In this document: positions 10,043-19,005 of the stretch, piece after piece
Layout: each line of letters starts with the position of its first letter
Numbering within the stretch: the first letter of the stretch is position 1
Source of the DNA: Planctomycetota bacterium
Lineage (GTDB): Bacteria > Planctomycetota > Planctomycetia > Planctomycetales > Planctomycetaceae
Direction of reading: 5' to 3'
Length of the DNA stretch: 64,000 nucleotides
Assembly: GCA_018242525.1 (NCBI GenBank)
Contig: JAFEBS010000056.1
Location: 189,202 to 253,201 of the forward strand
Program-made: the position numbers and the translations under genes
The notes under the pieces: model-generated
The model's input: only the letters and a program-made list of their open reading frames with translations
Database searches by the model: none
Told to the model about the DNA's origin: nothing

Positions 10043-12346
10043 ATGCTTCGCTCCAAGGCTTGCCTGGCTGTTGTCGTGTCGTGGTGTTTGTCGGTTTCGG
10101 TGTTCGCTGCCGAGACCACCTCGAAAAAGGCCTCCGTTCGCCAGCCGTCGGGGCTGGATCAGCGCGCGCTGTGGACAACTGGCAATATTCACGGGACGCC
10201 GGAACCGCCCGATCGCTATACGACTCAAGATGCCTTTCCCAACCTCAAGTTTTTTGAACCACTGTCAGTTGGCACGATTCCCGGCAGCAACGTCTTCGGC
10301 GTCGCCACCCGGCCCGGCAAGATCTATACGTTTGAAAACCGACCGGATGTCAGCCACTCCGAATTGATCCTGGACCTGAAGCACACGGTCTACGGTGTCG
10401 TGTTCCATCCCGAATTCGCGAAGAATCGGCAGATGTTTGTCATGTACACTCTGCCCGGCGAGTCCCCCCGGGGAAGTCGGATCGCCCGGTTTGAAGTTCG
10501 CGATGGAGCATCCCCCGAGGCGACCTTGAAAACGGAAACAATCCTTCTGGAATGGCCGTCGGGCGGGCACAACGGGGGTTGTTTGCGGTTCGGTCCTGAC
10601 GGGTACCTGTATCTCGCCACGGGCGATGGCAGCGGGATTGCGGATGGATTGGAAACCGGGCAGAAGATCGATGATCTGCTGGGCGCGATCCTGCGCATTG
10701 ATGTCGATCATGCCGATAAAGGACTCGCCTATGCCATTCCAAAGGACAACCCGTTTGTCGGCCGGGCCAATGCCCGCGGCGAAGTCTGGTCGTTTGGACA
10801 CCGCCAGGTCTGGAAATTCAGCTTTGATGACCAACAGCGATTGTGGGCGGGAGAAGTCGGGCAGGATCTGTGGGAAATGGTCTATGTCATCCAGAAGGGG
10901 GGGAATTACGGCTGGAGTGTCAACGAAGGGAAGCATCCGTTCCGCCCCGAACGACCCAGGGGTCCCGGTGAATTCCAGCAGCCGATTGTGGAGCATCCTC
11001 ATAGTGACTTCCGATCGCTCACCGGGGGCTATGTCTTTCAATCGGATCGACTGCCGGAATTGAAAGGGGCCTACGTTTACGGAGACTACGATACCGGAAA
11101 GCTGTGGTCGCTGAAGTACGCCGGGGGGAAGGTCAGCGCGCACCAGCAGTTGGCGGATACGCAGATTCGCATCGTGGAATTCGCCCAGGATGCGGCCGGT
11201 GAGGTTTACCTGGTCGACTTCGCGGGGGGGGGATTTCATCGGATCGTCGCGGCGCCGCCGGTTACGGAAACGAAACCGTTCCCGCGAAAACTGAGTGAAA
11301 CAGGTCTGTTCGCGTCGACGCGCGATCATCTGCCGGCGCAGGGGTTGATCCCGTACTCGGTCAACGCGCCACTCTGGTCGGATCATGCCGAAAAAGAGCG
11401 ATTGATTGCCTTGCCGGGGGATTCACAGATCGAATTTGACGGGGTCGTCTATCCCCACGGACCCACCTATCCGGACGTGGGCTGGAGGTTTCCCGACGGA
11501 ACGGTGCTGGTGAAAACGTTTTCGATCGATACCGAAGCAGGGAACCCTGCCAGTCGCAAACGCCTGGAAACCCGCATCCTGCAATACCGCAAGATGCCGG
11601 GCAATGATGACGAATACGGAGCACAGTTCTGGTTCGGTTATACGTATGTCTGGAATGACCAGCAGACCGATGCGGAACTGTTGGGGCCGGCGGGATTGGA
11701 TCGCAAGCTGACGATCAAGGACGCGAGCGCGCCCGGGGGCTCGCGCGAGCAGACCTGGCATTTCCCCAGCCGCGCGGAATGTACGCTGTGTCACACGATG
11801 GCCGCGAAATACGCGCTGGGAGTGACGACGCTGCAGATGAACAAGGATCACGACTACGGCGGTGTCATCGCCAATCAACTCGCCACGTTGGAGCACCTGG
11901 GGGTGTTCAAAACCAAACTGCCAAAGCCACCGGCTGAACTGCCCAGCCTGGCAGATTATCGCGATTCGGCGGCCGATCTGAATCTGCGAGCCCGCTCGTA
12001 TCTGCACGCCAATTGTGCACATTGCCACCGCAAGTGGGGGGGCGGCAATGCCGATTTCGAACTGCAGGCATCGCTGCCTCTCACCGAAACCCAAACCGTG
12101 AACACCCGCCCCGGGCAGGGAACGTTCAAACTTGATGATCCGCGAGTGCTGGTTCCCGGCCAGCCAGACCGATCCCTCGTCCTGCAGCGTATGCGACTCG
12201 ATGGGCTCGGCCGCATGCCGCACATCGCGGCTAACGAAAAGGATCTGGCAGCCATCGACATGCTGCGCGAATGGATCGCCAGTCTGTCGAACGAAGAACT
12301 GTTGAAGAAATCCGGTGCCGTGCATCCCAGACTTCCCCAAAAGTAG
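10043..12346 (+). CDS. Secreted PQQ-dependent sugar dehydrogenase (GSDH) fused to a di-heme cytochrome c-like region
   Basis: A 767-aa periplasmic enzyme. A signal peptide (LAVVVSWCLSVSVFAAE) is followed by a glucose/sorbosone dehydrogenase beta-propeller at about residues 60-400, with GGHNGGCLRFGPDGYLY and GNYGWSVNEGKHPF as family-like motifs. The C-terminal half carries two CxxCH heme-binding motifs, C580-H584 (CTLCH) and C658-H662 (CAHCH). This suggests a soluble quinoprotein that passes electrons to its own c-type hemes. Such fusions are common among planctomycetes. It converges with the CRTAC1 gene, whose stop lies 41 bp away. The substrate is unknown. Confidence 0.88.
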   Translation: MLRSKACLAVVVSWCLSVSVFAAETTSKKASVRQPSGLDQRALWTTGNIHGTPEPPDRYTTQDAFPNLKFFEPLSVGTIPGSNVFGVATRPGKIYTFENRPDVSHSELILDLKHTVYGVVFHPEFAKNRQMFVMYTLPGESPRGSRIARFEVRDGASPEATLKTETILLEWPSGGHNGGCLRFGPDGYLYLATGDGSGIADGLETGQKIDDLLGAILRIDVDHADKGLAYAIPKDNPFVGRANARGEVWSFGHRQVWKFSFDDQQRLWAGEVGQDLWEMVYVIQKGGNYGWSVNEGKHPFRPERPRGPGEFQQPIVEHPHSDFRSLTGGYVFQSDRLPELKGAYVYGDYDTGKLWSLKYAGGKVSAHQQLADTQIRIVEFAQDAAGEVYLVDFAGGGFHRIVAAPPVTETKPFPRKLSETGLFASTRDHLPAQGLIPYSVNAPLWSDHAEKERLIALPGDSQIEFDGVVYPHGPTYPDVGWRFPDGTVLVKTFSIDTEAGNPASRKRLETRILQYRKMPGNDDEYGAQFWFGYTYVWNDQQTDAELLGPAGLDRKLTIKDASAPGGSREQTWHFPSRAECTLCHTMAAKYALGVTTLQMNKDHDYGGVIANQLATLEHLGVFKTKLPKPPAELPSLADYRDSAADLNLRARSYLHANCAHCHRKWGGGNADFELQASLPLTETQTVNTRPGQGTFKLDDPRVLVPGQPDRSLVLQRMRLDGLGRMPHIAANEKDLAAIDMLREWIASLSNEELLKKSGAVHPRLPQK

Positions 12347-12387
12347 TGACAGGCCCTGGCGGTTGCCAACACGGGAAGGCAAGGCGT

Positions 12388-14274
12388 TTAAGGGGCGACC
12401 TTTAGCACTTGGTCCACGGCAGGCGCGTCAATCGTCTTCTTTTCGCCTGTTGGCCAGGTCACGGTAACGCTGGTGATCTTGTCCTGTTTTCCCAACCCGA
12501 AGGTGACGATCAATTCACTTTGCGACAGGTAGCCGCGTGTTGGCATGACCTGGCTTTGCATCTTGCCGCTTTCGGTCTGCAGTTCGATCCTGGCTCCGAT
12601 GGCCGAGCGGGATCCGTGGACACCGGACACGTCCAGTCGCAGCCAGTGGTTTTCCAGCTTCTGATCGTTGCGGAGCAACCGCGGTTTGGATCCGGTGGCA
12701 CCAAACAGCACATCCAGATCGCCATCGCCGTCAATGTCGGCGATTGCCGCCCCGCGTCCCACCATCCGCTTCAGAAAGCCGGAGCCACATTTTTCTGAGG
12801 GAACCGGTGCAAACTCGGTTCGTGATTCTGGACCGCAATTCCAGAAGAAGTGCGGAGGTTGTTCGTAGAACTGACTGGCCTGGACTTTGTTGATTTCATT
12901 TTCCAGGTGGCCGTTGGCGGCAACGATGTCCAACCGACCATCAAGATCGACATCCGCAAACAAGGTTCCAAAGGTCAGTTCCAGGCGTGTCTGCGGTCCC
13001 AATCCGGTGGCGATCGCTTCGTCGTTGAACTGCATCGACTTGCCACTGGCGACGTACAATGCGCTCATTTCATTGGCAAAATTGCCAATGACGATGGCCA
13101 CATGATCGCTGTTACGGATGCGTGCGACATCGATGCCCATGGCCCCCCGTGCCTGCCCTTGCTGGTCGAAGGCAACGCCCCGTTCAATCGCCTTTTCGGC
13201 AAACATTCCGTCCTGTTGATTGTGGAACAGGAAGTTCTGGACAGTGTCATTGGCCACGGCGATGTCGATCCAGCCATCACTGTCAAAATCGGCAAACGTG
13301 ACTCCCAGGGATTTGCCGGCATAGATTTCGTTACGTACGGGATTGCGAATCCGCAGGCCGGCGGTATCGCTGACTTCCGTAAAGGTACCGTTCCCTTCAT
13401 TGCGATACAGGTAGGGATACGTCCCTGGAAAGTCCTGGGGGCGGCCATATCCGCGTTCCCCACCCGTCAGAGTAAACGGCTGGCCCTTGTCGAACTCACG
13501 GGTCCACTTCACGTAGTTGCAGACAAACAGATCCAGGTCGCCGTCATTGTCATAGTCCACGAAGCCGCAACTGGTGCTCCATTGTTTTGGAGAACCGGCG
13601 ACTCCGGCCGTGGTCGAAACGTCCACGAACTTCGAGCCATCATTGCGGAGAAGTTTGTTCTGGCCGACCGCCGTCAGGAACAGGTCGACGTCCCCATCGT
13701 TGTCGAAGTCGCCCACGGCCACTCCCTGACCGTAGAACGTCAGGTCGAGTCCCGCGTCCCTGGTCACGTCGGTGAATTTGCAGTCACCATCGTTGCGGTA
13801 CAGCGCCATGGTGGGAGTCGACGATGCCGGTCGGCCGTCCCATGGCCAGCGACAGGAGTTGACGAACAGGATATCAGGATCGTTGTCGCCATCGTAATCC
13901 AGGAAGGCCACGCCGCCCCCCATTGATTCCGGCAGCAGCTTTTCACCAGCGGCCCCATTTTCGTGAACGAACTGGATGCCGGCGGATTCCGTGATGTCCT
14001 CGAAGGGCATGTTCGGAATGGGAACGCTGGATCGCTCGCGCACTTGTGCCTTCGCCAGCGGAGTTTTCAGTTCTGCGGGCTTCGGCTTGATGCTCATTCG
14101 CCAAACGGTCACACCGCCAATGGTACCGGCCAGAACGATGGCGAGCGTCGACCAGAGAAATGCCCGGCCGACGATGGAGTCGTCACGTTCCACCTCGACC
14201 GGGAACTCCAGGAATGGCGGTTCCGGCGGAAGTGAATTGTCGGGTGTCTGTGTCTGCGGGTCGTCATTTGTCAT
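12388..14274 (-). CDS. Membrane-anchored CRTAC1/FG-GAP repeat protein with ASPIC/UnbV domain
   Basis: A 628-aa protein anchored by one N-terminal hydrophobic segment (about residues 40-60). The ectodomain has at least six calcium-binding FG-GAP-type loops of the form DxDxDGxxD: DYDGDNDPD, DFDNDGDVD, DYDNDGDLD, DFDSDGWID, DVDLDGRLD and DIDGDGDLD, as in integrin-like beta-propellers. The C-terminus is an ASPIC/UnbV domain (VTVTWPTGEKKTI). The ATG at 14274 is preferred over an in-frame TTG at 14283. It starts 5 bp after the stop of the multiheme cytochrome gene, so the two are surely co-transcribed and probably act together at the cell envelope. Confidence 0.9.
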   Translation of the reverse strand: MTNDDPQTQTPDNSLPPEPPFLEFPVEVERDDSIVGRAFLWSTLAIVLAGTIGGVTVWRMSIKPKPAELKTPLAKAQVRERSSVPIPNMPFEDITESAGIQFVHENGAAGEKLLPESMGGGVAFLDYDGDNDPDILFVNSCRWPWDGRPASSTPTMALYRNDGDCKFTDVTRDAGLDLTFYGQGVAVGDFDNDGDVDLFLTAVGQNKLLRNDGSKFVDVSTTAGVAGSPKQWSTSCGFVDYDNDGDLDLFVCNYVKWTREFDKGQPFTLTGGERGYGRPQDFPGTYPYLYRNEGNGTFTEVSDTAGLRIRNPVRNEIYAGKSLGVTFADFDSDGWIDIAVANDTVQNFLFHNQQDGMFAEKAIERGVAFDQQGQARGAMGIDVARIRNSDHVAIVIGNFANEMSALYVASGKSMQFNDEAIATGLGPQTRLELTFGTLFADVDLDGRLDIVAANGHLENEINKVQASQFYEQPPHFFWNCGPESRTEFAPVPSEKCGSGFLKRMVGRGAAIADIDGDGDLDVLFGATGSKPRLLRNDQKLENHWLRLDVSGVHGSRSAIGARIELQTESGKMQSQVMPTRGYLSQSELIVTFGLGKQDKITSVTVTWPTGEKKTIDAPAVDQVLKVAP

Positions 14275-14279
14275 GACAA

Positions 14280-17174
14280 TCAATCATCTCCAGTTTTGGT
14301 GGCGTCCGCATGTTCATGGGTGGCCAGGCCGGGGGCTCCGGGCCGGTTTAATGGGTAAATCACAATCGGTTCTGACGCCTTGGCAGCGGCCGGATACTTG
14401 CGACGCGCCTGTTCGATCGCCACATCGCGGGCATTGTCGTCAGGTTTGTAGCGTGCATGCAACCTGGCGTGCTCCGCAGCCCGAGCTGAATCCCCCAGGT
14501 CCTGGTAGACCTGTTGGAGACCATAATGAGCGGCAACGTTTTCTGAGTCGATTTTCAAGACGTTTTGAAAGACTTCAGCGGCCTGTTTCAACAGGGCCAC
14601 CCGTTCCTCCTTTTGCTCCGGGGCGCGAATCTGCTTGGCACGTTCAAACAGTGTCTGCCCCAGCAGGTCGATGATTTCGTAATCCAGACTGAAGTCGAAT
14701 CCGCGCGCGGTTCGTTCCGGCGTCTTGTCCTCCAGGACTTTCCGCAAGTTCTTTTCCGCCTCTTCCAGCCGTCCCTGTTCACGATTGATGACCCCCGTCA
14801 ACCAGGCGACCGTCCATTCGGGTGCCGCGGGCTCCTTGTATTCCGACGCACGGGCAATGGCAGCCGTCGCTTCGTCCAGGCGTCCTTCCCGGTGCAGGAC
14901 TCGTGCCAGGTTCAACGCACCATCGTAACGGTTGGCGTCCTTCAATTCTTCCAGGATCGTGAACGCTTCCGCCGCCTGACGCAGTTCCGCCTTCCCCTTC
15001 AGAAACAGGCCGATGCCGTAGTCGTTCCAGCGCTGCCAGACGGGGATTTCCACCTTGGCATTTTCAACCGCAACCGAACTTCCGGCGACGGGGAACGTGA
15101 TCTTGTCGGAACACAATGTGGTGATTGGCAATTCGTTGGCGTACGGTTCGCCCGGTTTGTGCCCACGAATCGGCAGGTCGCCCGGTTTCGCTTTGTTCGT
15201 AAAGAAATCGGTATAGATCTTGTCGAACTTGCGGTATTGCAGTTTGACTTCCACCGTCACCGGTTCGGTCACATCAGGGGGGATCGTCAGGCTGTAGTGA
15301 ACAGTTCCCGCGGCCCCGGGGGGAATCTGGTTGTTGTACAGCGGAACGAAGATGTCCTGAGGATTCCGGCGATCGATGCGATTACCGTCCTTGTCGAGCA
15401 TGAACACGTTGATGAAGTGAGACCACGGATCCACGGAATGTTGGTCGTCGATGCCACCGTTGCGGCCAATCACCCGGCCTCCGCTGGTGACCGTGACGTC
15501 CAGCCAGACTTCGTTGGAATCGACCGTCCCCTGGGTGAACGGATGCCCCATTTTCAACGTGCGCACGACCGATTCAAGTAGGTACGTCTGGCCCGGTGTG
15601 AGCGTCGGGACCTCCGGGCGCAACGGTGCATGCAGTTTGCCACTGATGTCGCCACCTTCCTTCACGCCGAAAATGTCGACTCGCAGTTTCCCCTTCAGAA
15701 ACTCCTGATGGGCGGCAACCGTTTCCGGCGATTCCTTCAGCCACGCGATCCCGGTGTTGGCGGACGGGAACAGGTGACCATGGATGCTCGGCTTTTTTGC
15801 ATCGGCGAACAATTTGGCACCGAAGTCGCCCGATTCCTTCAACGGCATATGGCACCCTGAACAGTTCGGTACCGCCTTGTCGGGGAAGTAGAAGCTGCGA
15901 GCTCCGTGACCGGACACGCCGCTCAGCAGGTAGGTGTCATAATGATTTTGCCCCCGCAGGAATTCCTTGTAGTGATTCAGATCGTAAGGCAGATGCACCT
16001 TGTGGCACGTCGAGCAGAACTCGGCCGACTTGTGCAGATCTTTCAGAAAAGTCTTCTTGTGCAGTTCCGGCTTCGCCTTGACCAGTTGGTTGTTGACCCA
16101 TTGCAGCAAGGCATTGTCGCTGTAGGCAAAGGGGTAATGCTCCGGATTCTCGATCGTATAGTCTCCGTTGCCGACATTCGAATTCACGTGGGTGATGGAA
16201 TGACAGACAGTACAGGTGATTCCGGCCTGCGCCGTCGGGTGATTGACGTCGTCAAACTTCGGATCGTCGAACGCGCCGCTCAGGAACGGCACCGGGTCAT
16301 GGCAGCCTGCGCACCATCGCGATGCCTGCACGTTGCCATCCCGCTTGAGCGAGACTTCACGCGTTTCGCGCACGCTGGCCAGATAGGCGGGATTGTTGAA
16401 CGAGCTGAAGTGATGGGAACTGTGGAACCATCCCTTGTAAGCGTCTGCGTGGCATTTCAGACAATACGAATCGTTCATCAGGGCGCTGGCCGGAATGAAG
16501 TTCCCCGTGGACGTTTTGACCAGTGACGGCTTAAAGTATTTCTCACCCTCTTTCGGTCCGGCTTGATTCCATTGGCGCGGATCCTGGTTGTGCAACAGGA
16601 TCATTCCACCAGCGGCAACGCCCGTGGCAACCAGGTAACTGAACCCGTATTTCCACTTGATCTTCGGTCCCGCCAGACGATGCAGCCAGTACAGCCACAG
16701 GCAGAACAACGGTGCGGCCACGTGAGCCCAGTAAATGAATGAGCGTGTCACCTGGCTTTTGATCACCAATGCCGACGTTCCGCTGCCCCCCAGGTCAACC
16801 CGCATCAGCAAAATGCCCGTCACGAGGACGGCCAATGAGGCCACCAACAGGGCATATCCAACGCGGATGGCGCGCTTGTTCTTGCGCAGACGCGTGTTCA
16901 GCAGGTGGATGCCCAGGAAGGCAACGAATGGCAGGACGAGCAACAGGCCGAGAACCAGGTGCCCGGCAAACATCAGCATGTAAAACCAGTTTTCATACGT
17001 GCGGCCCGAGTTCCAGCTCAGGAACGTGACACCACCCAGATAGGCGGAATTGGCCCCGAGGAGTGCCACCAGAATGAAGACGACCCACATCAGAACTCGC
17101 AATCGCGGTCCGACGGCGGGGGTATAAGTGCGGCGCACCGGGATCGGTGACGGTGAAGGGACGGCCTCTGACAT
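14280..17174 (-). CDS. Pentaheme cytochrome c with multi-helix membrane domain and C-terminal TPR repeats
   Basis: A 964-aa membrane protein. About five hydrophobic helices occupy residues 25-195; paired histidines H72/H90 and H151/H165 lie within them and could bind b-type hemes. The following domain has five CxxCH motifs starting at about C238, C288, C321, C387 and C438, with extra histidines (WFHSSHH) that may serve as distal ligands. A beta-rich section follows, and the last 230 residues are TPR-like helices (LARVLHREGRLDEATAAI). The ATG at 17174 is preferred, since upstream codons do not resemble a leader. The CRTAC1 gene follows directly. Likely an electron-transfer protein of the cytoplasmic membrane facing the periplasm; its partner is unknown. 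Confidence 0.85.
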   Translation of the reverse strand: MSEAVPSPSPIPVRRTYTPAVGPRLRVLMWVVFILVALLGANSAYLGGVTFLSWNSGRTYENWFYMLMFAGHLVLGLLLVLPFVAFLGIHLLNTRLRKNKRAIRVGYALLVASLAVLVTGILLMRVDLGGSGTSALVIKSQVTRSFIYWAHVAAPLFCLWLYWLHRLAGPKIKWKYGFSYLVATGVAAGGMILLHNQDPRQWNQAGPKEGEKYFKPSLVKTSTGNFIPASALMNDSYCLKCHADAYKGWFHSSHHFSSFNNPAYLASVRETREVSLKRDGNVQASRWCAGCHDPVPFLSGAFDDPKFDDVNHPTAQAGITCTVCHSITHVNSNVGNGDYTIENPEHYPFAYSDNALLQWVNNQLVKAKPELHKKTFLKDLHKSAEFCSTCHKVHLPYDLNHYKEFLRGQNHYDTYLLSGVSGHGARSFYFPDKAVPNCSGCHMPLKESGDFGAKLFADAKKPSIHGHLFPSANTGIAWLKESPETVAAHQEFLKGKLRVDIFGVKEGGDISGKLHAPLRPEVPTLTPGQTYLLESVVRTLKMGHPFTQGTVDSNEVWLDVTVTSGGRVIGRNGGIDDQHSVDPWSHFINVFMLDKDGNRIDRRNPQDIFVPLYNNQIPPGAAGTVHYSLTIPPDVTEPVTVEVKLQYRKFDKIYTDFFTNKAKPGDLPIRGHKPGEPYANELPITTLCSDKITFPVAGSSVAVENAKVEIPVWQRWNDYGIGLFLKGKAELRQAAEAFTILEELKDANRYDGALNLARVLHREGRLDEATAAIARASEYKEPAAPEWTVAWLTGVINREQGRLEEAEKNLRKVLEDKTPERTARGFDFSLDYEIIDLLGQTLFERAKQIRAPEQKEERVALLKQAAEVFQNVLKIDSENVAAHYGLQQVYQDLGDSARAAEHARLHARYKPDDNARDVAIEQARRKYPAAAKASEPIVIYPLNRPGAPGLATHEHADATKTGDD

Positions 17175-17390
17175 GAATCTGCTCCACCCGAAGAATGACA
17201 ACCATCTGGAAACGAAAGATCCCGAGATTCCAGGATGCACGCGACCGCATGCAAGGCAGGGGCAAGCCGGTTTCGATTGTCCAAAGACGACAAAGCCTGC
17301 CACAGAACGGGTCTCGGGGCGAGCCGGTCATACTTCCTCAGGACCGACCCACCAGCAACACGGCACACTGACCACGGTCAGCGCGGTTGC

Positions 17391-17825
17391 TCAGACGGTT
17401 TGCGGTGGACGTTCCAGACCTGATCGATGGTCCTCCTGAGTTGGCAAGGTCAGCGCCAACCAGTCGGGTGATGAGTTGCCGGTCAACGACGGCACTGATT
17501 CCGTCAATACTGCCAGATGATCGACGGATGTCGTTGGCGAAGTCATCGGAGCGGGAGCCGGCAGGTTCGCGGGACCGCGGCGGCAGGACGGTCCAGAACA
17601 GGGTTGATGGGGGCTGGGGCTCTCACCGGATGCGTGAGGCATGATTCCGTCGGCGATCAATGAGTGCGTCGCAACCCGGTGATTACCGTGAGAATGAAGG
17701 TAATCCCCGCAACTGGCTTGAGCGACGGACGTCAGATTCCCCCAGGCCAGCAACGACACCGCTACTACGATTCCACAAGAGAATCGCCGCGATGCTGCAG
17801 CAGCGGGCTGTGAACCACGGTCCAT
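17391..17825 (-). CDS. Small secreted Cys/His-containing protein of unknown function
   Basis: A predicted 144-aa exported protein. After a short N-terminus there is a signal peptide (FSCGIVVAVSLLAWGNLTSVAQA), then a mature region starting SCGDYLHSHGNHR, followed by HQPCSGPSCRRGP and a Pro/Ser-rich tail. The CGDYL and PCxGPSC motifs recall short secreted proteins I associate with planctomycete genomes, but no function is known to me. The ATG at 17825 is chosen; an upstream TTG at 17882 is also in frame. It stands alone, upstream of truB on the opposite strand, so the two share a divergent promoter region. Confidence 0.6.
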   Translation of the reverse strand: MDRGSQPAAAASRRFSCGIVVAVSLLAWGNLTSVAQASCGDYLHSHGNHRVATHSLIADGIMPHASGESPSPHQPCSGPSCRRGPANLPAPAPMTSPTTSVDHLAVLTESVPSLTGNSSPDWLALTLPTQEDHRSGLERPPQTV

Positions 17826-17977
17826 TTGGGTAAAACCAGCGATTTGGACTGCCGACGTCGACCAGAACTGGCCGACGACCAACGTACGCAGTATAGAAGT
17901 CGATCGTTGGACGGGTCAACCGGTGACTGCAAAACATCGTCAATTGAGTGGTCGGATCAGAGAATTTCGGGGACCTT

Positions 17978-18865
17978 ATGGATTGGTGCGGCGTTTTGGC
18001 TGTGAATAAGCCAGCAGGATCTACATCACGACAGATTGTGGACAAAGTGGCAAGGATTGTGCATCCCGCCAAAACAGGCCATGCCGGAACACTCGATCCA
18101 CTGGCCACCGGGGTGTTAGTAGTGGCGGTTGGTTCTGCCACACGGTTGATTTCCCACATTCAGCAGGGGCGCAAACAGTATTTGGCCGAATTCCGATTGG
18201 GGCAACGGAGCGATACCGATGATGTTGAGGGTCGGATCGAGGAGGGAGGTGACTGGACCGGAATCACGGAATCGGCTTTGACCGAGGCCTTGAAGGCGTA
18301 TGTGGGCGACGTGTCCCAGGTGCCGCCGCAGTTTTCGGCGGTCCATGTCAACGGTCAGCGAGCCTATGCGCTGGCGCGACGAGGCGAAACTGTGGAACTG
18401 CAGGCTCGGACGGTTCAAGTTCACTCCATTCAGTTGACTCGCTTTGCGCCGCCGCTGCTGGAATTGCAGATCGAATGCGGCTCTGGAACCTATATTCGCT
18501 CGATCGGGCGCGACCTGGGCGAGGACCTCGGTTGTGGTGCTCTGATGACATCCCTGCGCCGGAATGCCGTCGGCCCGTTCACTCTGGAGAAGTCGGTTCC
18601 CTTCGACGAATTGAACCACGACCGGGTACACGCGGCAATTCAGCCTGCTTTAGAGGCCGTTGCGAATCTGCCACGGCGCACAATGACCCCGGAGGAAATC
18701 GTGGCGATTCGACAGGGCCGCGCGCTGTCGCTGGGTAACATTCCGGCCCTCGAATCCGGCGCTGAGATCGCCCTGGTTGACGGTACGGACCTGCTGTTGG
18801 GGATTGCCAGATTGGAATCTGAGCGACACCGACTGCAACCCGTCATCGTGTTCCCTGCCCGGTGA
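17978..18865 (+). CDS. truB: tRNA pseudouridine(55) synthase TruB
   Basis: Makes pseudouridine 55 in the T-loop of tRNA. The 295-aa product begins MDWCGVLAVNKPAGSTS and has the motif GHAGTLDPLATG, with catalytic Asp at about residue 40. A later GTYIRSIGRDLGEDLG motif is also typical of TruB. The ATG at 17978 has a purine-rich GGGGA ending 4 bp upstream; an in-frame GTG at 17948 is less likely. The C-terminal region (about 230-295) may be the PUA-like part. Confidence 0.96.
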   Translation: MDWCGVLAVNKPAGSTSRQIVDKVARIVHPAKTGHAGTLDPLATGVLVVAVGSATRLISHIQQGRKQYLAEFRLGQRSDTDDVEGRIEEGGDWTGITESALTEALKAYVGDVSQVPPQFSAVHVNGQRAYALARRGETVELQARTVQVHSIQLTRFAPPLLELQIECGSGTYIRSIGRDLGEDLGCGALMTSLRRNAVGPFTLEKSVPFDELNHDRVHAAIQPALEAVANLPRRTMTPEEIVAIRQGRALSLGNIPALESGAEIALVDGTDLLLGIARLESERHRLQPVIVFPAR

Positions 18866-19005
18866 ATTGAGCGGCCCGTGATTCGACGGGTGCCCGTTCA
18901 ATTCCTCAGTCGCCCGCCGGACCGGTGTTCAACGACGGTGTCTGGTGATATCATCCACGCCCCTTGATGCCTCATCCCTGATGATCTACGACGGAAAGTA
19001 CCCGC

